A stretch of DNA of 64,000 bases from Rhea pennata (Eukaryota; Chordata; Aves; Rheiformes; Rheidae), in the NCBI RefSeq assembly GCF_028389875.1, contig NC_084672.1, positions 10,094,458-10,158,457 on the forward strand, read 5' to 3'. The translations under genes and the position numbers were made by a program. The notes beneath the pieces were generated by a model, which saw nothing but the letters and a program-made list of their open reading frames with translations, was not told the DNA's origin and did no database searches. This document shows positions 38,691 through 54,583 of the stretch, one piece after another; positions within the stretch are counted from its first letter, which is position 1, and every line of letters begins with the position of its first letter.

Positions 38691-40061
38691 TCCCCTCACC
38701 CCGCGGGTGCTCACCCCGACATCATTTTTTTCTCTCTCTTTTTTATTAAATCGATTCATTCGACAGCCCCTTTTGTTGATCCCGCTCCTCGGCAGCAAGC
38801 CCGCTGCCCCTCTCCCGCCGCCCCGGGGGCGGGAGCGCGCGCGGCGGGAGCGGCGGCCGTTGCGGCCGTTGGAGCCGTTGGCCGGTGCCTCGCGCGGGGC
38901 CGCGGCCGCCGGGCGGGCGGCGCCGGCCGCGGCACGGCGCTGCTGCCCCCTCTGCCTGGGAGGAGCGTGAGGCAGCAGGCGTGGAGCGGGGCGGCGGGGG
39001 GAGGGCAGGATTTAAACGAAGGGCGGTGACACCGCACAAAAGATTTCGATAGGCTTAAGTGAGGTTACAGCAAAGGCAACGGGGAGGGGGGAGCCTCCCT
39101 CAGAGCCATGCAGCGTCTGGCTGGCAGATCCGCAGCAGCCGCCTCTTCCCAATAGTTTGTCTGAAAGCCTGAGAAAGGGAATTTAAAAGAAGAAGATTTT
39201 TCCCCCCTCCTCCTTTTCCCCTTCCCTTCCCTGGGAGTTGGCGACTCAGCCAGAAAACATGGCAGGAGGAGCGCAAGGCCGGGCGGGTTGCAGCATCCGC
39301 GGCTGTAGCCCGGAGCCACCACCCTTGTTTGCGGGAAGAGCCTAAGTTGGTGCGGCGGCGGCCACAGCGGGAGCCGGGCTTGGAGGGGCCGGCGGCGCCG
39401 AGTCTGCGGGGCCCTGGGCGAAGGGGGCATGGATCGCGGCGGCGGGAACCAGCTCGCAGCGCCCGCGTGAATGATCGAGGCAGGAAGGAGTGAGGCAGCC
39501 GCAGAAGGAAGGGGAACGGATCCCTCCCTCCCTCCCCCAGCACCCGGATCCGGTGGCTCTTTTTTTTTTTTTTTCCTCTCTCTGCTTCTTTCCCCCCCTC
39601 CCCTCTGTCTCTTTCTTTCTCTTTTTTAATTATCTCGCTCCCCACCCCCGTCCCGGGTGGCGGCGGTGCCCCGTCCCCTCCGCGGCGGGCTGCGCGGCGC
39701 GGGGCTGTGGCGGCGCGGCGCGGCGCGGGGCGGCGGGCGGCCACACCCTCCGCGGCGCTTCCTGCGAGCCGGCGGCGCGGGGCCGCCGCGGGCGCGCCGG
39801 GGGCGGCACATGGTGCGCAGCCGCCGCCCCTCCGGCCCTGGCGATCTGCGCCCGGCCTGCGCTTGCCGACCGGAGGAGCAGGGGCACGGTAGCAACTTCG
39901 AGGGCTGCGCTCCTGCGCTAACTCCGTGCAACTGCTCCGCGCCTCTAAGGTATTCCGCCTCGTGAAGGGAACTTTGCGCAGAATCCCGCTGCCGGCAAGC
40001 CGGAGGAAGGTGGCAGAGGGGAGGGAAAGCAACGTGCAAAACGTAAAATATACATATTTAC

Positions 40062-41405
<1,344 letters not shown>

Positions 41406-41562
41406 CCCCCACACCCTCTGTTTAGATCCCAGTCACTGCTAAAGGAAAATAATATCCCACCTCCTCACCCTTTTTGTATACCAAAGAATTTGCTTGGATG
41501 AGCCCAATCCTTTGATTTCATGTGGTGAAGAAGCAGAGCAGCATATACAAACTATACGTACT

Positions 41563-41568
41563 AATAAA
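41563..41568 (+). terminator. Proximal AATAAA after TLNRD1
   Basis: A canonical hexamer in ctaataaagg lies about 160 bases after the stop. It is followed by T/GT-rich DNA, a good context for cleavage. Confidence 0.45.
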
Positions 41569-43414
41569 GGTAGCCAGTTTTGGCTTCGTTCTATTTTATT
41601 TCAAAGTCAAGCAGGTATCCGCAGATAAATTTTCCTTTGTTCAACAAATCTGCACACAAACAAATGGTAATGGCAACTGTTAAAAAGTTTTATATTTGGG
41701 GAGGTGGGGGTATCTTGAAAAAAAAAAAAAAGCTTTAATCGCGCTGGGTGCGGTTTTTAAAGTATGTCTTGTCTTGTCTTCCGAAATTTCCCTTCTAAAT
41801 TTTACTGTTCAGTTGTGCAGGAAAAAGGTTACCTCAGTTCTCACTCATTTAAAAAATGAAAAAACCCAACAACACATAGATGATGGATGTAGCTACTATT
41901 TTGTCTGTTTTGTATGTCTTTTTTTTTTTTTCATCAAGTGTTAGGTTAGAAGTGCATTTGGTGTGTAGGAGTGGAAGGACTGGAGGTTGTGATTATGTTT
42001 TCCATGTGTTGATTTCCAAACTGGGGGAAAAGCTACTGTGAGTGTTTAAACAAACAAACAAAAATTACACTATAACAAAAGTGATTTTTAATTTTTTTTC
42101 CAATGTCAGTTTTTATCTTGCATGTACTGGAGTATTTATTTCATCTATTAAAATGTTATGTTTCTCAGATGTCTTTCTGTGAATCTCTTAATACTTGAAT
42201 AATTGAACAACTAGGCCTGTTTGCATTGTATGTCATTTTCCCCAGGGAATGGGTGGTACAAATGTAACTGTAGTGCTAGACAGCAGCATACAGACTTGAA
42301 TTCAGTTCTCTTATTTTCATAAAAACTGTCCCTCCCCCCTCCCCTTAAGACTGCTCTGATAGAGATACTCTTTTTAATGGCATTTATGGAAAGCTGGACA
42401 GTGCTGTATGCATTGGGATTATTCCATCTGCAGAGTGCTGGCAGTTGCTGCAGAGTGGCATAGGCTGGCTTTGTTTGTCTTTATCAGCATTCTGGTAATC
42501 TCTGAGAAGTTTGTGCATTTTAACTCTTATAGGTGTTGTGAGCCATCTGTGTTAAACTTGTAAATTTTCGTGGTAATTCACTAAGGGCTTCTTGAAAAGC
42601 TGTACCCTGCTGGATAGCCCTACTTACTCTGTGTGTCGGCTTAGGAGTGGGAAGGTTTGGTGGACTGGGCGCTCTGATTCCTCAGAGGTTTGTGTTGGAA
42701 TTCCTCAGTACAGATTTCTGTGAAAATATAGGAAGTCTGATGTTGCAGATACCATGAAAAGTTAGTTAACTTTGAGGCCCAGTCCAACCCCCGCTGAACT
42801 TCTTGAGAGTTGTGAATGGGCCTTAGGGTATGCTGCAGTCTTTATCATGATTTCAGTGGTTTTCAGCCTATGTTTTGTGGATCTGTTGGGGTCTGTAGAC
42901 TTACAAATGTTCCATGAAAGATAAATGAGAAAAGCAAGTCTTCTGGCAAGACAGCTTCGTTTGTATGCAGAGGTGTATTCTGTAACTGGACTTTTTAATG
43001 GGTGTGCAAATCAAACAATGTTGAAAGCTGTTGGAAACTATACCTGAAAAATGTTGATACCGTGGTTTAAACCTTTACTGTACAAGTGCTGTACTTCTCT
43101 ATTTATTTCTTTGAAGAAGTAAACCTTTTGCCTGTTTCAGGATACAGGACAGACCCAGAGTAGTGAGAGGTCCTTTTTTTTTTAATAGCATTATTGTTTC
43201 TCTTGCCTGTGACACTTTTACTTTGTTTCAAACACTAGTAAAACATTACTGTGTAATGGACAAATACATCTTATCAAAGGAGATAAAAGCTAAGCTTATA
43301 TATCTGTATCGTTGGAGTTAGGATTATTCTTTTCCTCAACTTAAATACAGTGAAATACTAGGGTTTATTTATTGTTAAATGAAACTTTTCTGACTCCAGT
43401 GAATTGTATGATTA

Positions 43415-43417
<3 letters not shown>

Positions 43418-43445
<28 letters not shown>
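43418..43445. repeat. T28 homopolymer
   Basis: A run of 28 T on the plus strand. Length is likely variable and prone to sequencing error. Confidence 0.95.
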
Positions 43446-43614
43446 GTACGAAAATCAGTCCAGGCTTAACTCCTCTGGGTATATTTTTCCCACTACCCTA
43501 TCTCTGATGCAGTATAATCCTATCATGTATGCTACAGAAACAAGGATGTCTGCAGCTATGCAACTGTTATATAAAAGCTTTCTCAACTATTTTTATTGTG
43601 TATATATTTTATGT

Positions 43615-43620
<6 letters not shown>

Positions 43621-43646
<26 letters not shown>
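43621..43646. repeat. (TA)13 dinucleotide microsatellite
   Basis: Thirteen TA units follow a short TG-rich lead. It is a likely polymorphic marker and is self-complementary. Confidence 0.95.
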
Positions 43647-44632
43647 CTAAGTTTGACTTATCGAATTCTGTTTGCTGGAATATTCAGTAGAGGAAACCTC
43701 CACAGGTATTTCCTCAGAGACTGTCTCGCTTGTGCATGCACATACACTTTCCCATCTGGATGGCAGGAACAGCTGTAGAGCTCCAGAGGGATTTGTAGGA
43801 AGTTAAGGCCATCTCCAGGGAGGTCCCATGCCTCTGTAGTGTTGGCAGTTGCTCGGCTGTCCTTTGTAGCCTGGCTCTGTGAAAGCCAAGATACAATCCC
43901 AGCCTACCCTTCCTTCTTTTCTGCAGTTGTCCTTAGGGGAAGGAGGGAAAAGAGGGACTGTAGCAAACATAATGCTTGCAGGATGTACTATCTTCTGTGG
44001 CTACAGACAGGAGATGAGGAACTGGCTCCACCCTTCCTTTGCACGGATCCTAGATGGAGAGCAAAACTTTGCGTGGGATGGGTGGAGATGGTGCTGGAAA
44101 GGCTGCAGGGCAGTGCTGCTCAGAGAGGGCCTGTTCAGGGCAGGTACTGGGGTGGCCCATTTAGCTCCAGTTATTTTCATTTTGGGTGACCTACATTTGT
44201 GAGGCCTGCTTCCAGATATAAACCAGAGGCTTCTGAAGGGCAGTTCCGTAGTGCGTCTGACAAAAAAGTAACGTCCCACTGGCTCTTTTGATGTTTCCGT
44301 TTAATAATTTTTGGCACTGCTGAACTAATTAGATTCTTTTTGATGCATTTATACATTATTAATGAGGGTATATGGATCACAGCATAGCCTTCTTATTACC
44401 TCTGCATATGAAAGGCAATATATTATTAATGATGATAGCGCCAATTTTTTTTGTGATAAGATTCTGTTTTAAGTGGTTTAGTACAATTTTTAACAAGAAT
44501 ACTGCAGATTTCTCCCCCCACTTCTGATTATATTTTGAAGTGGAGTGCATACATGTAAGCAAAACAAACCGCTCTAGATCTCCTTTTCCTCTTCAGATGT
44601 GTGTTTGGGGGGAGGGGGGCTCAGTGTTATAA

Positions 44633-44638
44633 AATAAA
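44633..44638 (+). terminator. Distal AATAAA after TLNRD1
   Basis: The hexamer sits in ttataaaataaagcatg and could end a long-UTR isoform. Use is inferred only from the motif. Confidence 0.35.
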
Positions 44639-47600
44639 GCATGTGAAATATAGCCAGGTCATGATTTTAGTTAACAGGATGATTAAAAAAATACATACAT
44701 TTAGTAAATTTACCAAAATAACTTACTGTAACATATAAAAATAATACTAATTTTAACACATCAAACATTTCTTTCCAGAGTAGGACTCCCACTGTTGACA
44801 AAGGAAGCCGTGCATGCCTCTGGACTCAGCTCAGAGAGTATCTGTCAAAATCTGTCATATTCAGCAAAGTTCAAAGAAAGGCTTTTCATACAAACTAATA
44901 CAAACAACTGTTCTTATGCACTGTGATTAAATGTTTAGCAGGAAAAAAAGTCTGTATATATACACGCATTGTGGCATCCACCCAGCTGAAAGTGTGGTTC
45001 CACAACAGAGCATGAACATGCGTATATTTTAAATGCTGTAGTCTCACATTTATATGTGCATTAATGTATATTGTGATAATTGCTTTGGAATGTATTTCTA
45101 CAGAATATTAGTGCTAATATAAGAGATTATTTCAGGAAGCATAATCATATTGTTTGTGTTCTTTGTGTTTTCTGAGACAGAAAAAGCAAATAATGAACTT
45201 GTTTTCAGGGTGCAATTTCCTGCCACACAGAGGTCACCAATTCACTAGGCTTCATACCTGTTTGCCCAAATGCTTACACCATTTATGTAAACAGGTAGTC
45301 TAACTATTTCAACATAGGATTAGACAGGCATTAGACACATTTCAGAACTGGAGCCTTGTTGATTTTGACAAAATGAAACAATATTTCAGGTTGTTTATAT
45401 CGTATATGTAGTAATTTAATAGAGTATTTAATAAAAGAGTTAACTCATTTCTAAACACATTATGCAATGCATACTTGTAGCCAAAAATAACACTATCCCC
45501 ACCAAAAGAAAATTAAGCTTATTTTTTAAATGTAAGAATTTTTAAACAGGGAAGAAGTTCTCACTTTTGTATTGTCTGTAGATTTGATCCTACCTTCTGG
45601 TTGTTTCTCCATCATAATGAAGTTCATTCTTGATTTAATACAGCAGCTGAATTTGTGAATTTGGGATTGGAGCAAAGTGTTTTCTAGTTCTAAAAAATAA
45701 ATACATTAAAAGCTTTGTAAGAGAACCAGTAAATTAGCGGCAAAATGCTATCAAGAAGCAAGTTATTTAAGGGAACTTGCAAATGTAAATCCTTGTTATT
45801 TTTCAAAACTAGGAAAAAAAACTATGGGTCAGATAATTCCCTTCACTTTTTACCACAGGAAATGATCAAAGTAGCAGAAAATCTGCTCTTTTTGGCCAAA
45901 CTTCTGTCAGAGGCAGAAGGGGTCGAGCCAACACATGGTGTATGCAGCCTTGCAGCAAGAGGGGATGTGGCTGATGGGAAAGGAGGTGGAACAAGAGCAA
46001 ATCTGTAGGGTAATACATCCTATTAAACCCACAGGAATTTTCCTATTCTAGATAATATGGAGACTGATCCAATAAAGCAAATCTTAACAATGCAACCTTT
46101 GTTTCTGAGCAGTCAGATGCTTGTGAATGAAGATGTCGGGCTAGGTGTGTTTGGGATGCTCTGCAGCGAGCAGCTGTATTGTCATGGGCAACCAAGGGCA
46201 TTTAAGGTTGCCCTAAGATCTCAGAGAAGTGTGAGCAAAAATGTCTACCTGCCAGAAGAACTTGATGGGAAATGAAGCTTTTTCTGTCAGGCACTTTCTA
46301 GATTTTACAAGCACAAGCAGATGGTAGGAACTGGTACATTTTACTCTAATTCTTTGTTCTTGCTGCCTGTGAAAGGCACCAGATGGGCAATGATAAAGAT
46401 AGAAATGCTCTTCCTGTAGCCCAGGACAGCAAAAGAGCAGAGTTTCAAGGCTGCTGTGTTCTCACAGGATCACTGCAGCATGGTATTTGGGCCCTTCGGT
46501 TTCTCTCTTTTAGTCCTTTGCCAAGGAACAGATATAAAATCCCAATGGCAATTTGCATTTTTGTCCACTGAAAGCGACATCAAGACCATTAAAATACTTC
46601 ATGTAGGGCAGCAAAACACCAGGTTTGGATCATTCACAAACTGAGCAAAAAATATACTGGCTAGGTATGAAGTAGAAGGCCAGTTCCTTTGTATCTGAAT
46701 AACCTAGAACATTAAATACCCTGAGATGCATTTATTTATCTGGAAACTACGGATTATCAAAATTTTGTATAAAAAGTAATTCAAAAATATTAACAAAATT
46801 CACATCAGTATTATGAACCATTTCCTTAATGAATATGGACTTACTTATGTGGACATAAAGGGTCTTGTCCATAACTTGGTGAAGTCCAAGTAATTAAATA
46901 TTATTAATAAATATTGCCACACTATGATAACATGCCAAGGGTCTTTTTGTATTGCAAAGCAAGGAATGATGCATTAATTTTCATGACTCTGAACTTCTTC
47001 CTAGAACTGATTTTACTGTGCTAGTGTCCTTTGAACCTTTTTTTTTAAACCACACAGTATATGGTGCTACAGTTTGACAAAGTCAAAAGCAGCATTTCAA
47101 CATTAATGCAGGGATTCCTGGGGTCTTTTGTCAGTTTGCCAGACTCTTGTTCCTGTTCTAACTTAATTTTTTATAATTTCCTTTTATGTTAATAGAGGCT
47201 TCTTGTGGCTGTAAAAGTTGAAGTTGTTGTACTCTATAGACAGCCTGGTTCTTATGTAGATACTATTTAGATTATTTAGAAATCCTGCTGGTTGCCAGAT
47301 GGAGCTCTTTTGGGTTTATGTTAAATACTTGGAAAGCTAAATAGCTTGATTTTTCTCTTCTCCCTCCCTTCCTCCCCCACAAAATAAATAAATACTTGAA
47401 AAGTGATTACTAACAAGTTGCTTAACTTCAGTTTTCACATCAAATTAGTTTGAGGTGAATGTATGTATGGAATACCCCAAAGAAGTTGGGTTTTGGCAGG
47501 GTTTGATTTACCCACCAATATTTCATACCCATAGTTTTCCTCCAGATTTGTCTGGGCAACAGGAAATTGAACTTGAGTCTAAGAATAGAGAATCCTGAAA

Positions 47601-50600
47601 AGCATAAAAGATGGCCCTGAATCCTGCAGTAGCATTTCTTACAGGATCTGGACTTGAGATAGAAACCCCAAGACGGTCTTAGACGGCAGTGGCTGTTAGG
47701 ATTGCTGGAAATAACTTGCAGGGTGTGGTTCAGTGGTATGCTAGGCTGCTCTGAGCAGTTCGTATCCCTGCATTCGTTTAGCTAGCCTTTGGATGGCTGA
47801 GAATCTCTGCAGGAGCCCCTGAGTCGCTCGCCTCCCTACCCCAAAGGGTTAGATAGAGCCAGTGAGAAGGAGAGGCATTACTTCAGATTCTCAGTTGCCA
47901 TCATGGAGCCTTGAGGCTGTTTGTAAATCACACCATTGGTGTGAGGAGCCCGTATGGATGCCTGGATGGCCTCCTGACAGGGGCACCTGAGAGGGTGGCT
48001 TGATACTGCTTTTACTCTCCAGCCTTCAGGACACTCTGCTCTTCAGCCCACTTGGTCAGTCCAGCTCACAGGATCTCCACAGGTGCACAGAGCAGCAGAG
48101 GCAGAACCAGGCCAGGTCTGGCTGGCCTTTGTCTGGATTTTAGCAAGCACAAGGTGTCATTTGGTGAAACTCGGGCACGCTGATGAGGCTGGGAATGTTT
48201 CTCAAAAGAGCAGTGCCTTTGAGTGTTCACCACTGCGGCTGCGGTGCTGGTGAACTGAGGAACCTTCTGTTTCGTTCTCACTGTATACAAGGTGTTCCTC
48301 CAGCTCACGCAGAAAGTGCTTGGGAAACACTGGGAGCCAACGTGCTGTTACGTACGATTCTGTTGTCATTAATTACCTCACGGGGTCAAAGCAATAACCT
48401 GGTTTCCAAGGTGATGTTTTTAAAGTAAAGTATAAAAAGATGCTATTTTCCAGCCACTCTTTTCAGGACATATTAATTCTGATTGACTCACGTTACATAT
48501 GGGAAGTGTCTTGAATCTCTAGGCATGCTATTCAAGAATATTTTGGGCCCTGTTTGCATTCTGAACATACACGCTATGGAAAAAAAGTGAGAAAAGTCAG
48601 GCAGATCGATACATGCAGTGTGACAAAGTATAGGCCCCATGGCACTTCCAAATTGTTGTGTAGTTAATGCTAACAGCCTTATTTAAATGCTTCAAATTTA
48701 ATCTATGTCTCAATCCTCTCTAAAAAAAAATACTATGGAATCAATCTATTCTGGCAATGTTAGATTCCTATTTCAAAAACTTTCACCCCTTTCTGTGGTC
48801 TTAAAGTAGCCATTAGTCTGAAATTTTTCAGTCTTTTGGTCTGACTAAAGTGAGCCCTACATTTCAGTTTAAGTATTTTCAAAACTTTTAAAGCTAATTG
48901 TTCAGCCTATTTTTGAATTACAGAACATGGTGGGTGTATTCTTTTTCATGTGGAAGTAAGCTATTGTTTCTCTGTTCATAATTAAAAACTTGCATTTTGA
49001 AAAACCGAGATTGGTCCTAGGCATTGCAAGAAAATCTGTGAGCAAAACTGTCTACGTGAAATTTCCTTAATATTGAGAGTTCTGTTAGGTATTCATTCAG
49101 AACAATCTTGTCTGCTCTTGTGACTGTCATGTTAGAAGAGCTTGTCCCAACAGCTTGTAAATGGAGTTTGTAGCTGCTGAGCAGGCTTGAAGTGTGCGGT
49201 ACAAGCTCCAGAGACATGTCCTGTCTTTAAAACGTTAGAGATGTATGCTGCTGGTTACAGCACTGCAGGTTGTAATGCTCGTGAATAGTTGCCGTGAAAT
49301 ACAGATCTGAAAAAAGCAGAAGCAGGAGAGAGATTCATTGTTTCTGAGTGAGGGTGTTATTTGTAGCTATTAAGGAAATATTTGGTCAAAATATTTGGTC
49401 AGATCCAAAGGTGTATTTAGGGGTTAACTCCTGTTGATTTTAATGAGAACTAGGTGTCTAGCTCTTTCGTAGATGTAGACGTTACTGATGAAGCTTGACA
49501 GTATGTGGTTTATAAATTAATTATAGAATATTGTAGTAGAGTTATACTTAAAACTCTATAATATAAACTAGGAACATGCAGTTGAAGTATGAACATGTGC
49601 CATAATTTTGTTCCTACCATTCTGACCTTTCTGTATGGGTTGAAAGCTCTTGTTATCCTTGCATACGCCCTGGCTGGCAAACAGCCAGAGGCCCCACTCT
49701 ACCCCATTTGCCTCTCATGGTTACCAGATGCCAGCATCTTGCATCTTACCTTCACATCAGAATCACAGATCTAACCTCCCTTCCTCCACCCTCTGCTCCT
49801 GGTACAACACCCAGATGGGGAACAGAGATTCCTTTGTACTCTGTGTGTGTTATCGTCATACGCGCCGTATACTTGAAGATAATTCATGCAAATTGAAGTC
49901 CACATCACATTATAAATGTACCTGTTCTCACTATATGCAAATTCCAACTACTGCAATACCACATACATAATTTCAAAATACATGTTGGAGAGCTGTCTGT
50001 AATCCATATTCCCTGGAAGTGTGCTTCACACACAGTTTGTATTCTGCTAATACTTTTCAGATTAGAGATTCTGAAACTTTGTGTGCTGAGATAATTTGCA
50101 ACTTTGAGTTCAGTAACAGAGAGGTAGCATCTGGATTTACACTGCACTGTAAAATCTATTTATTGCTGAATCTCCTGTAAGTTTTTTTCTGTTGGACTCA
50201 GAAGCTTCTTGTAAAACTTCTTACATTAGTGCTGATTTTTATCTCATGCCCAGTTCATCTTGCCACAAGATTTTTCATTTATCAAAATTGCCTTCATTTG
50301 CTCTTCATTTGAAAAAAACAAACAAATCCCTACTTCGTAGTTTTATCCAATTCCCTACCTGTCTGCCTTTTGCAGTTTCAAGATAATTAGATGAAAATCA
50401 CTTTCTTTGAAAACTGAGTTTACTCCTAAATTTTAAAATCACAGTCTGAAACTTGTGAGTTTCTTTGGTTTTGTATGTGATTAAGAACACATCTGTTCCT
50501 TTGGGTAGAACAGAAGAAAAGGCTTGCTAGACTAATGCTTCTCTGTCTTGGTACATAAGATAACAAAAGGCCAAATGTTCTTCTTTGGTTCACTTACGTG

Positions 50601-52807
50601 TTTGTACTGTAGTACACAAAAATACCTGGTTGCTTTTATATGGCTATTTTGGACTCTGAGTGTCCTTTTGGTTACAGGCTCAGCACTTTGCAGTCACTTG
50701 TATTGAAAAAAAAATCTGTTGAAGGATCCTGTTAATGCATTATAACATTCCTTATTAAGTTTAGTTTTGTTTAAAACAAGAAAGCTCAATTCAGAATTAT
50801 GTGCCAAATCTTTATAAGATCCCACTCATTTGGCAAAGAAATTGCTTTAATTACATCTTGTTTTCTGTACTATGTCATTTCAGAAAAGAGAGCACATGCT
50901 GCACTTGTAAGAGGATGAAATAATTCACTCAGATCTTTGAAGCCTTTTTCTGTATTTTTCCCTTTTCCTTTGAAAATAACAGTAGGCTGTAGAAAGCTCT
51001 CCCTGGGAGTATAAGTATGCTTTGCAAATCCAGGATGGTGCTCAGAAGTTTGTTGAGAAAAACAAGACATCTAAAAACTAGTAAATCTATCTGATAAAAA
51101 CCTGATAAAAAAGTCAAAAGTGACTTTTTGAAAGCTTTTCCCAGAAATATTCTAGCCATAGTTTTACTTAGTTTTGATATTATGTTCATTTAACTTAACC
51201 GTTAGACATTCTCTTCCGCTGTGAGACAGATGTCTTATGAGAGGGATTAGTTTTACTTACAAGCGATGTACACGTATCAGTCGCTGACTGGTGTTGAATC
51301 CTTTCTAAGGCTATGGGCCATGATCTGTGAGATGTTACTTATCCCTCCTTGTAGAACCGCGCTTCACTGGAGTGGTCTGGAGTTCACGTGGTGGGATCAC
51401 AGATGTCCAGAGAAAATCACTCCTGTCCAGGGAATAAAGCATAAAGAACATTTAGAGCAGGACTATAGGATAATTCTTTTGATAGCTCTTTCTCTGAAAT
51501 AGCTCCCCTTTCCCTCCTTTTTAAGAATATTAATTTAAAATTAAATGAGAATGTTGAAAGAATTTCAGATACCAAAAAATTTGGTAACCTAAATGATGCA
51601 TCAAACTTTTCTTCCATGTTTTGCTTCTGTTTATAGTCAGTCTATCTATCTTAAAATAAAAGTTTAAATCTATTTGTATGCCAAAAAGCAGGGTTTTTTT
51701 ATCAGTAAGAAGAAAGCACAAGTGAAAGCCTCTTTGTTGGTTTCCAGAAGTAGGCTGCAAAACAATCAATATCCCTTTTGCTCATTAGATGCTGTGTAAC
51801 TAATTTATTCCACTGCTCATTGCACTCTAAAATACCTTTTAGCAGTCAGTTTGCATTGGCACCCTACATTTTTATTTCAGAAAAGCTCTCAGGTTGTTTA
51901 TGTGCTTCAGTTGTATCCACTTTGTATGAATTCTTCCTCAGAAGTAAATCATCCCGGCTCATAACCGAGTGCAATGATATTAAGTTTATTTCTAGGAGGG
52001 AAATCCAAAGCTTTGCTGAGGTCAGATGGATGATAAGTTCAACCTAGTAATTTTAAATGCTGTTTAAAGGCATTTGCTGAAGCAAGTTTGAGGATTCTTG
52101 TAAGCCTGAAGCAAATTATTTTCAAAGTGTTTAATTTTATCACCATTTGAAGAGACTACAGAATTAGGTCTTCCAGACCTGGTTATTTGGGAATTAATTA
52201 TTATTAATAATAACATTATTCTTAATAGTACTGTTAGAACATACTTAGCAAAAATGATGTGATTTAGACCTAGTCTGCAGGGTGAGTCCTACCTGCAGAT
52301 ATTAAACTAGGATATACAGGGTTAGCATTTATTGTTTTGTTGTAATGTGAGTTAAGAGCTGCATTCCCTGAGATTGGGGGTGTCTGGAATTTTTCAAAAA
52401 AAAAAAAAAAAATCTTTTTTAAGTGGACTATATGTGTTTTTGGGGGTAAAAACCTACCAACTCTCAAAAATGTTTTGTAGTGATTTCACATCTCTCTGTA
52501 TTTATTTCTCCTTAGATACCTCCATTGCTTATCTTTTGGCATTTTCTAAATACACAGCAAATGCCCTGTATGATTATGACCCATCGACATAAGTAGCAAA
52601 ACAACCAACTTTTTCAGTGGGGATGGATTTTATATCGTAATTCTCTTCGCCAGATAAATTATGTGTTTCTGGCCTTGTGTCTATACTGTCATCTTAGCAG
52701 ATGGACTTTGAAAGCCATGAACTTTGCCCGTGATCCCAGTAAGTAGAAATCGTAGTGATTCTTTCAGACAAATAAGGACGTACAAGGTGCAGTGGATGCA
52801 GGTATGA

Positions 52808-52842
52808 GTGTGTGTGTATATGTACACATGTACACACACAGG
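52808..52842. repeat. Imperfect inverted repeat in a TG/AC stretch
   Basis: The tgtgtgtatatgtaca arm is followed by catg and then a tgtacacacaca arm, so the stretch can fold into a hairpin. It looks like a simple-sequence derivative. Confidence 0.7.
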
Positions 52843-53683
52843 ACTGCTTCCCAGGACTGCGGTTTGACCTACCTTCTCCCTGCACTTCTCTGCAAAATGG
52901 CATCCTTCTTGCCTTCAAGGGAAAACCAGGACTGTTCAGAAGACCAAGTCTCTTGGAAAAAACACATAACCACTGTACAGAGGCCTGGGGTAGTCAGTAG
53001 ATCTGCCAAATTACACAGCAAAAAATACTAAGTTATTAAAATGCTAGAAATCTAGGTCAGAATTAGTAGCTAGCTGAGAACTGCTTATAGGCAGGGACCT
53101 ATATGGAAATATATCCAGTAATAAGGTGAATATTTGTCCATGTCATGTCTTGCCAGTGATTTTGGGTCTCTGCATGTTAAGACTAGAGAAGAATGTGGAA
53201 ATTTGTTTGATCAAAAAGTATGGATCAGTTCTCAAGAAACAAAAAGGCCCTACCAGAGCTAGCTTGGATTAAGCCAGTATGTAGGGAGATGGAGCTCACA
53301 GGTAATTAAGAGATTTGTGGAGCACTATGAGTCACAATATCTGTTAAGGACACTCCAGCGAAATCACTCTTTCAGCGAGCCTTTCTTCCTTAGCAGAATA
53401 AAAGCTTTATTATTTACCCAAAGGCTGTTATATATCTTCACCTTTTCATATGTAAAGGGCTGGGACTTGTCTGAAAACAGAGATAAAGAATAACGCTTCT
53501 CCTTCCCATGAAGTACAGGGCCCCGGCCCCAGTCATCGCTTGCTTTCTTGTTGCTGCCTTGGTCTTGCGCAGAGTGCTGTGCAATACTGTTTAGTGATGC
53601 TTTATTTCTGTCTTGCTTTTTGCGTTGTCACTCAGCTATTCCTTGGTGTACATCATCAGACTAGGAGCCGTTCCTCACCTCTG

Positions 53684-53702
53684 TTTTTTTTTTTTTTTTT
53701 TT
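53684..53702. repeat. T19 homopolymer
   Basis: Nineteen T are followed by ctctcctctag, which resembles a 3' splice site. No convincing exon follows. Confidence 0.9.
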
Positions 53703-54557
53703 CTCTCCTCTAGTGCGTCCAAAAATCTCTTACACTGACTTACAAAAACAGCTGGAACTGCAACATCACTCCATTTTAAGCTCTGAATTGTTTTAGCCAT
53801 TACATTGGTTCCACATGCTGCTTGGGTGGAGACATCAGTTAAAATTCCCAACACAGCCCATCAGGCCAGGAATTGTAGCCCTGTGTAAAGCGGTGGTGAC
53901 TTTCTAATTCTTGATTACATTATGCTAGGAAAGAGGATTGTTCCCAGAGCAATTTACCAAGAGGGGAAAATGGAAATAGAGTTCACGGATGACCTTCCAC
54001 CCCAGTGATCTATTTGGCTGGCGTCTGTTATTGCTCAGCTTCTCCGTCATGGGTTTAGCAGTAGTCTAGTGCTTTGTCATCGCTACTAAGTGAAAAACTC
54101 CTGAGCTCACCAAGCAGTTTATGTGAGGGGTTTGAGTAAGAGGAGATGGATTTATGATTGCAACTGCAGAACAAAGTATTTGTGAAGGTTACCTGAAAGA
54201 AACGTGGATCCTATTTGAGCAGGCCTTAAACCTGCTGACTAAAGCTTCCTTCTGTCTAAAGAGTTATTCCAGAGCCCAGGATCCTGAGATGCACTCAGGA
54301 AAGAAGGGGAAAAGAAAGGAATTATTTTGTAGCACTCCAGCATGGGAGCAGGAAAGGAGTGTTGAGATTGTCTCCAAAGAGGCAGTGCTGTAATCCTGTT
54401 TCATTTTCGTACGCAGAACTTGAAAAGATTTTTCCTAGAAATGTGTAATGGGACTGTCAGAAAACAGACCACTCCCCTTCCCAGTAGTTTCCTGCTGAAG
54501 TCATTTAAGGCCTCTCACAGCTTTCATCTGTGTAGGCACTGAGAACTTGTGGGCCAA

Positions 54558-54583
54558 TTTTTTTTTTTTTTTTTTTTTTTTTT
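54558..54583. repeat. T26 homopolymer
   Basis: A run of 26 T on the plus strand in gene-poor DNA. No retroposon body was recognised beside it. Confidence 0.95.

Larger units (their letters stand above)
41406..44640 (+). other. TLNRD1: TLNRD1 3'UTR (extent inferred)
   Basis: This AT-rich sequence without coding potential follows the stop. It contains AATAAA at 41563 and at 44633. It also holds a T28 run (43,418-43,445) and a TA repeat (43,621-43,646). A short isoform of about 160 bases of UTR and a long one of about 3.2 kb are both possible. Confidence 0.5.
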
